NCBI GenBank assembly: GCA_035707825.1
Contig: DASSTR010000065.1
Coordinates: forward strand, 1-43,209
Reading direction: 5' to 3'
DNA from: VRUE01 sp035707825
Lineage (GTDB): Bacteria > Actinomycetota > Thermoleophilia > Solirubrobacterales > 70-9
DNA: 43,209 nt
The notes under the pieces are model-generated. The model made no database searches. It saw only the letters and a list, made by a program, of their open reading frames with translations, and was not told the origin of the DNA. Positions 14,654-22,523 of this stretch are shown here, piece by piece. Within the stretch, counting starts at the first letter, position 1. Each line of letters begins with the position of its first letter. The position numbers were made by a program, and so were the translations under genes.

Positions 14654-16026
14654 GTCCGAGTCAGCGCAAGAGGCCCACGTCTGGACGCGGCAAGGGGCCT
14701 GGGAGGCCCGGGGGCGGCAAATCCGGCAGCGGTAGCGGCGCCGGCAAGGGCCCCACGCCTAGAGAGGCCGCGCGCCGCCTGGGCCTGCTGATCTTCGGCA
14801 GCGTCCTGGTCGTGCTCTTCATCGTCCTTGCGGTTGCCGAGGGCGTCGGCAACCCGAGCATTCCCTCCGGCGACGTCGCCCTGGTCGAAAACGTTCCCGG
14901 CGACGGCGGTCACATCAGCGAAGGCGACTTCAACCACACCCTCGACCTGGTTGCCGCCGAAATGAAAAAAAAGACGCCCAAGCCAGGCGATGACGAATAC
15001 GACGAACTGATGGAAAAAGCGATGGGGAATCTGCTCAACGCCGCCTGGCTCGAAGGCGAGGCAGAGGAACTGGGCATCTCGGTGAACGAGAAAGAAGTCG
15101 AAAAAGAATTCAAGAAAGTAAAAGGCGAAGCGTTCAAAACCGAAGCCGAATACAAGAAATTCCTCAAGGAAGCCCACTACACGAAGGCCGACGTCCTCGA
15201 CCGGGTGAAGCTGCAGATGCTGACCGAACAGGTCGAAGAAAAGGTCGCCAAAAGCGCTCCCAAACCGAGCGAAAGCGAAGTCAAGGACTACTACGAAGCT
15301 GCGAAGTCGACCCAGTACGTCAAACCGGCGAGCCGCAACGTCCGCGTCATCCTCAACAAGGACAAGGCGAAGGTCGAAGCGGCGAAGAAGGAGCTCGAAA
15401 AGGACAGCTCCGAAGCCAGCTGGCAGAAGGTCGCCAAGAAGTACTCGACCGAAAGCCTGAGCAAGGACAGCGGCGGCCTGCGCACGGAACTCACCGAAGC
15501 GACAGCCGACGAACCGCTGAAAACGGACGCCTTCACCGCTCCCGAAGGCAAGCTCGAAGGCCCGGTCAAAGGCCCGAAAGGCTTCTACCTCTTCGAAGTC
15601 GTCTCAGAAAAACCGGAGTCGACACAGTCGCTCGACGAAGTGAAGTCCTCGATCAGCGCCCAGCTCGAAGGGCAGCTCCAGCAGTCCTACTTCGCCGAAT
15701 TCGTCGCCGACTTCTCCAGCAAGTGGACCTCGCGGACCTTCTGCGCCGACGGCTTCGTGATCGAGACCTGCTCGAACTTCAAGAGCAGCGGCCACCCGTC
15801 GGAAGCCGACCCCACCTGCTACGAACCCAGCGCCAAAGGGGGCGTCGCCAAGGAATGCCCGGCTCCCGTGACCCAGACCAAGCCCGCTTTCCCGGGCAGC
15901 GTCGACGTCCTGACGCCTGAAGGCGAAAGGCTGGTCCAGCGGCCGCGGCCGGTTGGCCTCGAAGAAGGGGAAGAAGCAAGCACCACCCTGGAAGGCATTC
16001 CGGGCGTTCCCCCGACTTCGCCCTAG
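14650..16026 (+). CDS. Membrane-anchored SurA/PrsA-like peptidyl-prolyl isomerase
   Basis: The 458-residue protein has a basic Gly/Lys/Ser-rich cytoplasmic lead (about 1-45), one membrane helix (LGLLIFGSVLVVLFIVLAVA) and a large extracellular part. A SurA-N-like helical region (about 90-215) is followed by a parvulin-like domain (YVKPASRNVRVILNK to GFYLFEVVSEKPE, about 217-322). A C-terminal Cys-containing tail (FCADGFVIETC, PTCYE, KECPAP) could form disulfides. Such proteins help fold exported proteins. Start GTG 14650 overlaps the mfd stop by 4 nt. Glutamate is mostly written GAA, whereas neighbours use GAG almost exclusively. Confidence 0.82.
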   Translation: MSPSQRKRPTSGRGKGPGRPGGGKSGSGSGAGKGPTPREAARRLGLLIFGSVLVVLFIVLAVAEGVGNPSIPSGDVALVENVPGDGGHISEGDFNHTLDLVAAEMKKKTPKPGDDEYDELMEKAMGNLLNAAWLEGEAEELGISVNEKEVEKEFKKVKGEAFKTEAEYKKFLKEAHYTKADVLDRVKLQMLTEQVEEKVAKSAPKPSESEVKDYYEAAKSTQYVKPASRNVRVILNKDKAKVEAAKKELEKDSSEASWQKVAKKYSTESLSKDSGGLRTELTEATADEPLKTDAFTAPEGKLEGPVKGPKGFYLFEVVSEKPESTQSLDEVKSSISAQLEGQLQQSYFAEFVADFSSKWTSRTFCADGFVIETCSNFKSSGHPSEADPTCYEPSAKGGVAKECPAPVTQTKPAFPGSVDVLTPEGERLVQRPRPVGLEEGEEASTTLEGIPGVPPTSP

Positions 16027-16070
16027 TCCCCAGTGGCCGCCTTGTTCCAGCGCACCCGAGTGAGGCGTCG

Positions 16071-17369
16071 ATGAGCGTCATCGCCTCGATCCACGCCCGC
16101 CAGATCGTCGACTCGCGCGGCAATCCCACCGTGGAGGCGGAAGTGGCGCTCGATTCGGGGGCCCGCGGGCTTGCCGCGGTGCCATCGGGGGCCTCGACCG
16201 GCGAGTTCGAGGCGGTTGAGCTGCGCGACGGCGGGGAGCGCTGGGCGGGCAAGGGAGTCTCACGCGCGGTCGCGCACGTCAACGAGGAGATCGCGGCGGC
16301 TTTGAAGGGAGCCCGGGCCGCGGAACAGCGAGCCCTGGACCAGACGATGATCGAGCTCGACGGCACGCCCAACAAGGGCAGGCTCGGCGCCAACGCGATC
16401 CTGGGTGTTTCGCTGGCGGCCGCCAAGGCGGCGGCGGCCGACGCCGAGCTGCCCCTCTACCGCTACCTGGCGGAGCTCTACGGCGGCGGCGAGCCGGCCG
16501 TGCTGCCGGTGCCGATGATGAACGTCCTCAACGGCGGCGCCCACGCCGACAACTCGGTCGACTTCCAGGAGTTCATGGTCGTGCCCGCGGGGGCCGGCAG
16601 CTTTTCCGAATGCCTGCGCGTCGGCGCGGAGGTCTTCCATGCGCTGAAGAAGAGCCTGGCCGGAAAGGGCCTTGCGACCGCGGTCGGGGACGAGGGCGGC
16701 TTCGCGCCCAACCTCGAGTCCAACGAGGCGGCGCTGGAGGCCGTTCTCGCCGGCGTCGAAGCGGCGGGATACAGGCCCGGCAAGGACGTCTTCATCGCCC
16801 TCGACCCGGCGACCAGCGAGGTCTTCGACGGCAGCGCCTACGTGCTCGAGCACGAGGGCCGCACGCTCTCCTCGCAGGAGATGGCCGCCTACTGGGAGGA
16901 CGCCTGCGGGCGCTTCCCGATCCTCTCGATCGAGGACGGCATGGACGAGGAGGACTGGGAGGGCTGGAAGCTGCTCACCGAGCGGCTCGGCGAGCGCGTG
17001 CAGCTGGTCGGCGACGATCTCTTCGTCACCAACCCCGAGCGGCTGGGCCGCGGCATCGAGCTGGGCGTCGGCAACTCGATCCTCGTCAAGGTCAATCAGA
17101 TCGGCACCCTGACCGAGACCCTGGAGGCGATCCGCATGGCCCGCGAGGCCGGCTACACCGCCGTCATCTCCCATCGCTCGGGTGAGACGGAGGACACGAC
17201 GATCGCCGATCTCGCGGTGGCGACCGGCGCCGGGCAGATCAAGACCGGCGCGCCGTCGCGCTCCGATCGCGTCGCCAAGTACAACCGCCTGCTGCGAATC
17301 GAGGAGCAGCTGGGGGAGACCGCCCGGTTTCCCGGCCTGCAGGCATTCCTTCAACGGTCCAGCCAGTGA
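16071..17369 (+). CDS. eno: Enolase
   Basis: Enolase interconverts 2-phosphoglycerate and phosphoenolpyruvate. The 432-residue sequence is canonical: IHARQIVDSRGNPTVEAEV at the start, the flexible loops SGASTGEFEAVELRD, the proton donor region VGDEGGFAPNLES, the metal ligands in SIEDGMDEEDWEGW and GDDLFVTNPERL, the catalytic Lys in ILVKVNQIGTLTE and the signature SHRSGETEDTTIADLAV. It is followed by a septum-formation gene after 33 nt, a common actinobacterial order. Confidence 0.97.
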   Translation: MSVIASIHARQIVDSRGNPTVEAEVALDSGARGLAAVPSGASTGEFEAVELRDGGERWAGKGVSRAVAHVNEEIAAALKGARAAEQRALDQTMIELDGTPNKGRLGANAILGVSLAAAKAAAADAELPLYRYLAELYGGGEPAVLPVPMMNVLNGGAHADNSVDFQEFMVVPAGAGSFSECLRVGAEVFHALKKSLAGKGLATAVGDEGGFAPNLESNEAALEAVLAGVEAAGYRPGKDVFIALDPATSEVFDGSAYVLEHEGRTLSSQEMAAYWEDACGRFPILSIEDGMDEEDWEGWKLLTERLGERVQLVGDDLFVTNPERLGRGIELGVGNSILVKVNQIGTLTETLEAIRMAREAGYTAVISHRSGETEDTTIADLAVATGAGQIKTGAPSRSDRVAKYNRLLRIEEQLGETARFPGLQAFLQRSSQ

Positions 17370-17402
17370 AGGAATGCGGCGCTCGGCCGCAAATCACCGA
17401 GC

Positions 17403-17774
17403 ATGGCCACACGTGCCTACGCGGGGAATTCGGCCGCCCACCGGGCGCGCCGCCGTCCGGCGCCCCGCAGACGCCCCGGCGCCCGCAGCGGCGCCAGCCG
17501 CATCCAGTGGGACAGGGTCGGCCGGATCGCGCTGACGCTGGTCCTCGCCGCCGTCCTCTACTCCTACCTGAACCCGGTGATCGATTTCGTCAAGACCTAC
17601 ACCGCGACGGGCGCGGCGAAAGTGGAACGGGCCGCGCAGCAGGCCGAAAACACGCGCCTGCACAGGCGGATCCAGAGCGCCGACGACCCCGCCGTCATCG
17701 ATCGCAAGGCCCGCGTCCAGGGCATGGTCGGCCCCGGCGAGACGCCGGTCTCGATCCGCGGCAGCCTCAAGTAG
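17403..17774 (+). CDS. FtsB/DivIC-like septum formation protein
   Basis: The 123-residue protein has an Arg/Pro-rich cytoplasmic N-terminus (about 1-42), one membrane helix (IALTLVLAAVLYSYLNPVI) and a short extracellular coiled coil (AAKVERAAQQAENTRLHRRI) before a conserved DDPAVIDRKARVQGMVGPGE block. This is the layout of FtsB/DivIC proteins, which join FtsL and FtsQ in the divisome. Its position right after eno supports the call, since eno-divIC is a frequent pair. The ATG at 17403 lacks a strong ribosome site. Confidence 0.82.
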   Translation: MATRAYAGNSAAHRARRRPAPRRRPGARSGASRIQWDRVGRIALTLVLAAVLYSYLNPVIDFVKTYTATGAAKVERAAQQAENTRLHRRIQSADDPAVIDRKARVQGMVGPGETPVSIRGSLK

Positions 17775-17795
17775 CCGCCCGGCCGGAGCCCACCG

Positions 17796-20225
17796 GTGGT
17801 TAGCGCCGGCTCCTACGCCCTCAGCGCCCTCGGCATCGCCGCGCTGGTCCTTTCGCTTGGCTTCGGCGCCGTTCGCATTCGCCGTCGCCTGATGCCCGAG
17901 TGGGAGGGGGCGCCGGCCCACCTCGTCGAGGCGGTCCTCGCCATCGCCCTGCTGATCTGGCTCGGCGAGCTGCTCGGCCTCTTCGGCGTCCTCTACGCCT
18001 CGACGCTCCTGATCGCGAGCCTCTTGCTCGCAGCGGCGGTTGCGATCGGAATCAAGAATCTCTCGCCAGCGGGTGGTGTCGGAGACGGCGTGGCTCCGCA
18101 GCCCGGAGGCCGCGAAGCCGAGGATTCAAAGCAACCTGCGCAAGGGTCCCGGCCAGCGGAGCGGCGCGCAGGGCAAGGAGGCGCTCCGCCTCCGATAACA
18201 GGACCCGCTGCAGGGGCGCTCATGACCCTGATCGCGGTCGGCGTAATGGCCGTCGTCTTCGCCCACTGGGGCCTGACGACCAAGGACGCGCTCGATCGCG
18301 GCATCTTCAACTTCGACTCGCTCTGGTACCACATGCCCTACGCCGTCGATATCGCGCAGAGCCACTCCGTCACCGGCCTGCACTACAGCGAGACGGTCTT
18401 CGTCAACTGGTTCTACCCGCAGAACTCAGAGCTCCTGCACGCGGTCGGCGTCCTCTTCACGGGGCGCGACACGCTTTCGCTGTTCGTCAACTTCGGCTGG
18501 CTGGCGATCGCCTTCCTCGCCGCCTGGTGTATCGGCAGGCCCTACGCGAGGGGGCCGCTGAGCGTCGTCGCCACTGGGGTGATCCTCGAGTGCCACACGC
18601 TGGTCGTGCGCGAGCCCGGGGCGGCCAAGAACGACCTGATGGCCGCGGCGCTGCTGCTTGCCGCGATCGCGATCCTCGTCAATGCCTGGGTGCTGCATGG
18701 CCGCGAGGGGCGCCTCGCGCCGGGCTGGCCGCTGGCCGCGGCGGGGCTCTCCGTCGGGCTGGCGGTGGGGACCAAGTCCACGGCGGTGGCTATGGCGGCT
18801 GCGCTGACGATCGCCGTGATCGCCCTGGCGCCGACCGGCAGGCGCTGGGCCGCCGCCGGCTGGTGGGCCCTGCCTGCGTTCGCGGGCGCCGGCTTCTGGT
18901 ACCTGCGCAACCTGATCGTCGCGGGCAATCCGCTGCCGCAGGCAACCAGCCTTGGCCCGTTGTCGCTGCCCCACCCGGAGCGGCTGCAGACGGGACGGCC
19001 GGACTTCAGCGTCGCCCACTATCTGACCGATACCACGGTCTGGCGTCACTACTTCGGCCCCGGCCTCGATCAGGCCTTCGGCTCGCTCTGGCCGCTGGTG
19101 GTCGTGGGGGCGATCGCAGGCGCCGTGATGGCGCTGCTCTGGGGCGCGGATCGGATGGTTCGCTGCGCGGGGGGCGTCGCGCTGGCCGGTTTCCTCGCCT
19201 ATCTGTTCACGCCGCTCAGCGCCGCCGGCGTCGAGGGCGAACCGGTCGGCTTCGGCATCAACATCCGCTACGCGATCCCGGCGCTGCTGGCCGGGGCGGC
19301 GCTGCTGCCACTCGGCCTCCGCGGTCTAGGCGGCGCCCTGGGGCGCTCTGGCCTGCTCCGGCGGGGGAAGGGAGCCGGCGGACGAGGGGAAGGAGCAGGC
19401 GGACGAGGGGAAGGAGCCGGCGGACGAGGGGAAGGAGCAGGCGGACTAGGGGGAGGAGCCGGCGAGGCGCCTCGGGGAGCGCAGGCAGGCAGGGCAGGCG
19501 GGGAGTCGGATGTCTCAGGGGGCGACTGGGTGCTGCTGGGCGTCCTGCTGGCCGTGATGGTCATCACCAACCGCGCCGACGCTGTGCTGCGCGATCCGAA
19601 CCGATTCTTCGGCCTGCTCCTCGCCGGCCTCGCCGTGCTGGCTCCCGCGGCCCTGCTGCTGGCCCGCCGGCGCGGCGCGGTGCGAGGCGCGGTGATCGGC
19701 TTCGCCGCTCTCGCCATCGCCGTGGCGGTGATCGGCTATCCGATTCAGCGCGACTACCTGCGCGACCGCTTCCACCTCGGCGCCGGCATCCCCGGCATGC
19801 ATCTCGATCACGCCTACAACTGGGCGCGGGATGTCCGCGGCGCCCGGATCGGCCTGGCCGGCACCACCGCCGGCTTCCTCGGCTACGGCTTCTTCGGCAC
19901 CGACCTCTCCAACGAGGTCAGTTACCTGGGGGAAAAGGGCCCCCACGGGGCTTTCAACGCGATCCCGGACTGCCGTGCCTTCCGGGAGGCCGTCAACGAG
20001 GCCGACCTCGACTACCTAGTCACCGCCCCCTTCCTCAACTTCGTCGACCCGGACCATCCCGTCTCCTCGCCCGAGGAGGCCTGGCTGCGCGGCGTCAAGG
20101 GGGTTGAAGCGCTCGAACGCAGCGGCCCGGTGACCGTCTGGCGCATACACGGGTCCCTCGACCCGAATGCCTGCGGCCCGGCAAACGCCCCTCTGCACCG
20201 GGTACCTGAGACGCCGGGCGTCTGA
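17796..20225 (+). CDS. Large polytopic membrane protein, GT-C glycosyltransferase-like
   Basis: The 809-residue protein has more than ten hydrophobic segments. An extracellular loop near residues 165-215 reads FNFDSLWYHMPYAVDIAQS, then NWFYPQNSELLHAVGVLF. This resembles the first acidic loop of GT-C transferases (PMT/ArnT-like) that use lipid-linked sugars; no donor or acceptor can be named. Two low-complexity insertions stand out: residues about 93-138, encoded by a dispersed repeat, and a GxGAGGR tandem repeat (about 524-557). The soluble C-terminal part (from about residue 650) has a conserved look (LDHAYNWARDVRGARIGLAG). GTG 17796 is 21 nt after the FtsB/DivIC stop. Confidence is good for a real gene, moderate for the fold. 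Confidence 0.7.
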   Translation: MVSAGSYALSALGIAALVLSLGFGAVRIRRRLMPEWEGAPAHLVEAVLAIALLIWLGELLGLFGVLYASTLLIASLLLAAAVAIGIKNLSPAGGVGDGVAPQPGGREAEDSKQPAQGSRPAERRAGQGGAPPPITGPAAGALMTLIAVGVMAVVFAHWGLTTKDALDRGIFNFDSLWYHMPYAVDIAQSHSVTGLHYSETVFVNWFYPQNSELLHAVGVLFTGRDTLSLFVNFGWLAIAFLAAWCIGRPYARGPLSVVATGVILECHTLVVREPGAAKNDLMAAALLLAAIAILVNAWVLHGREGRLAPGWPLAAAGLSVGLAVGTKSTAVAMAAALTIAVIALAPTGRRWAAAGWWALPAFAGAGFWYLRNLIVAGNPLPQATSLGPLSLPHPERLQTGRPDFSVAHYLTDTTVWRHYFGPGLDQAFGSLWPLVVVGAIAGAVMALLWGADRMVRCAGGVALAGFLAYLFTPLSAAGVEGEPVGFGINIRYAIPALLAGAALLPLGLRGLGGALGRSGLLRRGKGAGGRGEGAGGRGEGAGGRGEGAGGLGGGAGEAPRGAQAGRAGGESDVSGGDWVLLGVLLAVMVITNRADAVLRDPNRFFGLLLAGLAVLAPAALLLARRRGAVRGAVIGFAALAIAVAVIGYPIQRDYLRDRFHLGAGIPGMHLDHAYNWARDVRGARIGLAGTTAGFLGYGFFGTDLSNEVSYLGEKGPHGAFNAIPDCRAFREAVNEADLDYLVTAPFLNFVDPDHPVSSPEEAWLRGVKGVEALERSGPVTVWRIHGSLDPNACGPANAPLHRVPETPGV
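18073..18210. repeat. Dispersed repeat, copy 2 (inside a coding region, in frame)
   Basis: This stretch shares with 1805-1927 the block GGGTCCCGGCCAGCG (18144-18158), the following GCGCAG/GGCAAG stretch and the end block AGGACCCGC (18200-18208). GGGTCC (18144-18149) and GGACCC (18201-18206) are inverted ends. It is translated here as a Pro/Gly/Ala-rich loop between two membrane helices. An insertion that kept the frame is the simplest reading. Confidence 0.6.
19365..19466 (+). repeat. 21-bp in-frame tandem repeat, about 5 units
   Basis: Units start at 19365, 19386, 19407, 19428 and 19449 and encode GKGAGGR, GEGAGGR, GEGAGGR, GEGAGGL and GGGAGE. The units alternate GCC and GCA at the alanine codon, so they probably arose by duplication of two-unit blocks. 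The repeat lengthens a hydrophilic loop of the GT-C-like membrane protein. Confidence 0.85.
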
Positions 20226-20359
20226 GCCGGCTCAGCATCTGGCCAGCTTTTGGCCGGTGCTCGTCGCCGGAGTAGGCGTGCGTTGCCTTGAGGGCGAGAA
20301 CTTGGGCGCTTCTTCCTGCCTTTTTTGAGACGCCGTGCGTCTTTCATGGCGGCCTCAAG

Positions 20360-20408
20360 GTTGATGGGCCGCAAACGTGCCGATATGGCACGGAAGCGGC
20401 CCATCAAC
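20360..20408. repeat. Long imperfect palindrome in the 20226-20477 intergenic region
   Basis: Left arm GTTGATGGGCCGC (20360-20372) pairs perfectly with GCGGCCCATCAAC (20396-20408). An inner pair CGTGCC (20376-20381) / GGCACG (20387-20392) closes a GATAT loop, separated by a 3x3 internal loop AAA/GAA. The total is 19 bp of stem. There is no T-tract, so a plain intrinsic terminator is unlikely. The rest of this 252-bp gap holds TGAGCCGGCTCA over the upstream stop codon, a T6 run at 20322-20327, and no gene. Confidence 0.75.
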
Positions 20409-20477
20409 ACGGCCCCACGACATGAGCGGCGGAGTGAAGGGTGCGTGGTGTCGTCGGCGCGGGGGTAACCTCGTCGC

Positions 20478-20807
20478 ATGGGCTATCCACTCGAGAACGC
20501 GCTCTTTCTCTGGGAGGAGGGTGCGCGGGCTCTCGAGGAGGTGAGCCGCGATCCCGCCGCCCGCCGGCGCGCCGAGCGGGTTGTCAGGGCGGTGCAGGAC
20601 GAGCTGCGCCGCCGCATCGGGCCGACCTTCAAGGCTGAGGAGTTGGCGGAGCTCTATGCCGCCGGCACCGACTGGTGCCTGCAGGCTGCCTTCGATGCGG
20701 CTCCCGGCATCGAGACCGACCCCCAATCGCTGGCCGACGCCGCTTTCTGGCTCTATCTACGCGGCGCCGAAGACTTTGCCGGCGGGCGCCAGCTTGCCCG
20801 CGACTGA
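20478..20807 (+). CDS. Small conserved-type protein of unknown function
   Basis: The 109-residue protein is helical and soluble, beginning MGYPLENALFLWEEGARALEEV and containing an Arg-rich helix (ARRRAERVVRAVQDELRRRIG) and TDWCLQAAFDAAPG. No known motif is recognised. It looks like a lineage-specific conserved protein with one Cys. TAACCT (20466-20471) ends 6 nt before the ATG, predicting a leaderless transcript. The gene stands alone, convergent with the acidic protein at 20895-21509. Confidence 0.65.
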   Translation: MGYPLENALFLWEEGARALEEVSRDPAARRRAERVVRAVQDELRRRIGPTFKAEELAELYAAGTDWCLQAAFDAAPGIETDPQSLADAAFWLYLRGAEDFAGGRQLARD

Positions 20808-20810
20808 CGG

Positions 20811-20858
20811 CGCGCGTCCAGCCTCTCGCGCGTCCAGCCCCTCGCGCGTCCAGCCCCT
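20811..20858. repeat. Three tandem copies of a 16-bp unit
   Basis: The unit CGCGCGTCCAGCCCCT is present at 20811, 20827 and 20843, with one C-to-T change in the first copy. It fills the gap between two convergent genes. There are no spacers, so it is not a CRISPR array. Function unknown. Confidence 0.85.
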
Positions 20859-20894
20859 CTATGGATCGCTCAGCGCCGCTTCGGCGCCGAGGCT

Positions 20895-21509
20895 TCAGTC
20901 TTCGTCTTCGTCGGAGCCGGCAGGCTCCGCGGTGACGCGCCGGATCACGATCTGATCCTGGTCGATCCTCACCGTGACCTCGCGCTGGCCGGCCCAGTGC
21001 TCGGAGTAGACGGGATCGTCTTTGACTGCCGGGTCCAGCCACAGCCCGTAGCCGTCGCTCTCCCCGTGATCGAAGGTCGCCTCCAGCTCTTTACGGCGGC
21101 CGCGGCCGCGGCGTCCGCGGCGGCGCCGGCGTTTCGGCCGCTCGCCACCTGCACCGGCACCCGCGCTGCCACCCTCGCCGTCGGCATCGTCGCCGCCGGC
21201 ACCCTCGCCGTCGGCCTCGCTTCCGTCGCCGTCTTCGTCAGCCTCTTCGCCGGCATCCTCGTCTTCCTCGTCCTCGCGGGCCGCCTCCTCTGCCGTGGCG
21301 GCCTCGATCTCGGCCTCGATCTCGTCGCGGAGGTCGAGATCCCCGGATGCGGCGTCCTCCTCGTCGGGAGTGAAGCCGTGCTGTTTGCGGAACTCGCGCA
21401 GCTCGGAGGCGCTGACTTCGAGCTGGTGCGCGATCCAAGCATCGGTCCTGCCCTGTTTTACCCAGGCGCGGATCTGGTTGAGCTGTGGCTTAAGTGAGCG
21501 TCGGGCCAT
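20895..21509 (-). CDS. Acidic/basic low-complexity protein with N-terminal HTH
   Basis: The 204-residue protein has three parts. Residues 1-48 (LNQIRAWVKQGRTDAWIAHQ, then SELREFRKQHGF) look like a small helix-turn-helix. Residues 50-125 are very acidic (Glu/Asp/Gly/Ala). A basic patch KRRRRRGRRGRGRRK leads into a compact C-terminal domain (GYGLWLDPAVKDDPVYSEHWAG, then VTVRIDQDQIVIRR). This is a style seen in Thermoleophilia conserved proteins; DNA or RNA binding is plausible but unproven. Start ATG 21507-21509. No neighbour clarifies its role. Confidence 0.65.
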   Translation of the reverse strand: MARRSLKPQLNQIRAWVKQGRTDAWIAHQLEVSASELREFRKQHGFTPDEEDAASGDLDLRDEIEAEIEAATAEEAAREDEEDEDAGEEADEDGDGSEADGEGAGGDDADGEGGSAGAGAGGERPKRRRRRGRRGRGRRKELEATFDHGESDGYGLWLDPAVKDDPVYSEHWAGQREVTVRIDQDQIVIRRVTAEPAGSDEDED

Positions 21510-21552
21510 CGGCGCGCGAGTCTATTCGACCGTGGGTTCACCCGCGCGGTCG

Positions 21553-21792
21553 CTATGCCATCAAGAAGGCAAGCGCCTCGAACATCGAGACGACGACGAC
21601 CACGACAGTCACGGTGAGGCAGACGGCGAGGACGCTGAAGCGCACCTTGCCCTCCTGCTCGGTGCGGCTGATCCGGCGCTCGCGCGACCGGTTAGCCGCC
21701 CGGCGGCGAAGCTGCTCGCGCCGGCGACGCTCGAGGATGGTCTCCTGCTCGAAGGCCGTCTCGAACTGGGTGATGCTCTGTCGCATTCTCAT
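21553..21792 (-). CDS. Small tail-anchored coiled-coil membrane protein
   Basis: The 79-residue product starts at ATG 21790-21792. A charged helix (EQETILERRRREQLRRRAAN) is followed by one C-terminal membrane segment (VLAVCLTVTVVVVVVSMFEA). A longer frame upstream is open by chance in GC-rich DNA and lacks protein character. An extended -10-like TGCTACGGT lies upstream near 21822-21830 on the minus strand. A perfect 7-bp inverted repeat GCGGCCC/GGGCCGC sits in the leader. Function unknown. Confidence 0.55.
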   Translation of the reverse strand: MRMRQSITQFETAFEQETILERRRREQLRRRAANRSRERRISRTEQEGKVRFSVLAVCLTVTVVVVVVSMFEALAFLMA

Positions 21793-21955
21793 AGATGGGG
21801 GCGGCCCGAGGGCCGCTGGGCACCGTAGCAAGCTGAAACGTGGCTTGCAGAGGGCAAATGTGGCAAAGATCACGACCGTGTGAGGAGCCGAGCATGGCCC
21901 AGGGTGCGCCCAGTCGCAGTCCCGGCCGAGGCCAAAGGGACGCGGGGGGCGGCGT

Positions 21956-22465
21956 CTAGCAGGCTCCCCAAAGGCCTCGCCCGCTCCGCGCCGCTCGCAG
22001 CTCCAGGCCATGAAGCAGCGGCGCGAAGCGGTCGTTGGGCGGGATCGTCAGGGTGCGCGCCAGGCCGCGCTCGATCAGCAGCGCATTGACGAAGCGGCGC
22101 TTCAGATGGACGTAGGCCAGCAGCCTCCCGTAGATGTCGCGCCGCTCGACCCCGAAGAGGAGGCGGACCCATTTCCCTTCGAGGAGGCGATGGGTGAAGT
22201 GGGAGGCCTGAGGCCCGAAGCACTGCACCGGCGTCCCGGGCTTCACGGTCTCCGGCGTGTCGACGCCGATCAGGCGCACGTCCTCCCGCCGGCCGCCGAT
22301 GCGGACTTCGATCGTGTCGCCGTCGATCACCCGGACGACGTAGGCGGTGGCGCGCTCGCCGGCGGGGCCGCCCCCGGCGCCCAGCAAGCCGCCGAAGTCG
22401 GGCCGCAGCACGGTCAGCAGCGCGACCACGACGATCACGCCGCTGCCGGTCAGGCCTCTACCCAC
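21956..22465 (-). CDS. Secreted or membrane-anchored thermonuclease (SNase-like)
   Basis: The 169-residue protein has an N-terminal hydrophobic helix (GSGVIVVVALLTVL) and an SNase OB-fold: YVVRVIDGDTIEVRIGG, VRLIGVDTPETVKPG, LLFGVERRDIYGRLLAYVHL and FVNALLIERGLAR. Metal-binding Asp residues and the catalytic Arg of VRLIGVDTPE and the Glu/Arg of GVERRDIYGR are in place. Such enzymes cut DNA and RNA outside the membrane. GTG 22463-22465 is used; it lies inside a 19-bp direct repeat, so the start context is duplicated. Confidence 0.85.
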   Translation of the reverse strand: MGRGLTGSGVIVVVALLTVLRPDFGGLLGAGGGPAGERATAYVVRVIDGDTIEVRIGGRREDVRLIGVDTPETVKPGTPVQCFGPQASHFTHRLLEGKWVRLLFGVERRDIYGRLLAYVHLKRRFVNALLIERGLARTLTIPPNDRFAPLLHGLELRAARSGRGLWGAC

Positions 22466-22494
22466 GCTGTGCCCTCAGGCCTCTACCCACGCTG
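22451..22494. repeat. 19-bp direct repeat over the SNase start
   Basis: CAGGCCTCTACCCACGCTG occurs at 22451-22469 and again at 22476-22494, 25 bp apart. The first copy contains the GTG start of the nuclease gene on the minus strand; the second repeats that start out of frame. Confidence 0.85.
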
Positions 22495-22523
22495 CGTCCT
22501 CATTGCCCCCACAAGACGAGAGG

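Noticed and set aside
19365..19466. CRISPR or intergenic minisatellite
   Set aside because: The array is fully coding, in frame and spacer-free.
20811..20858. CRISPR-like array
   Set aside because: Units are adjacent with no spacers and are only 16 bp; no cas genes are present in the window.
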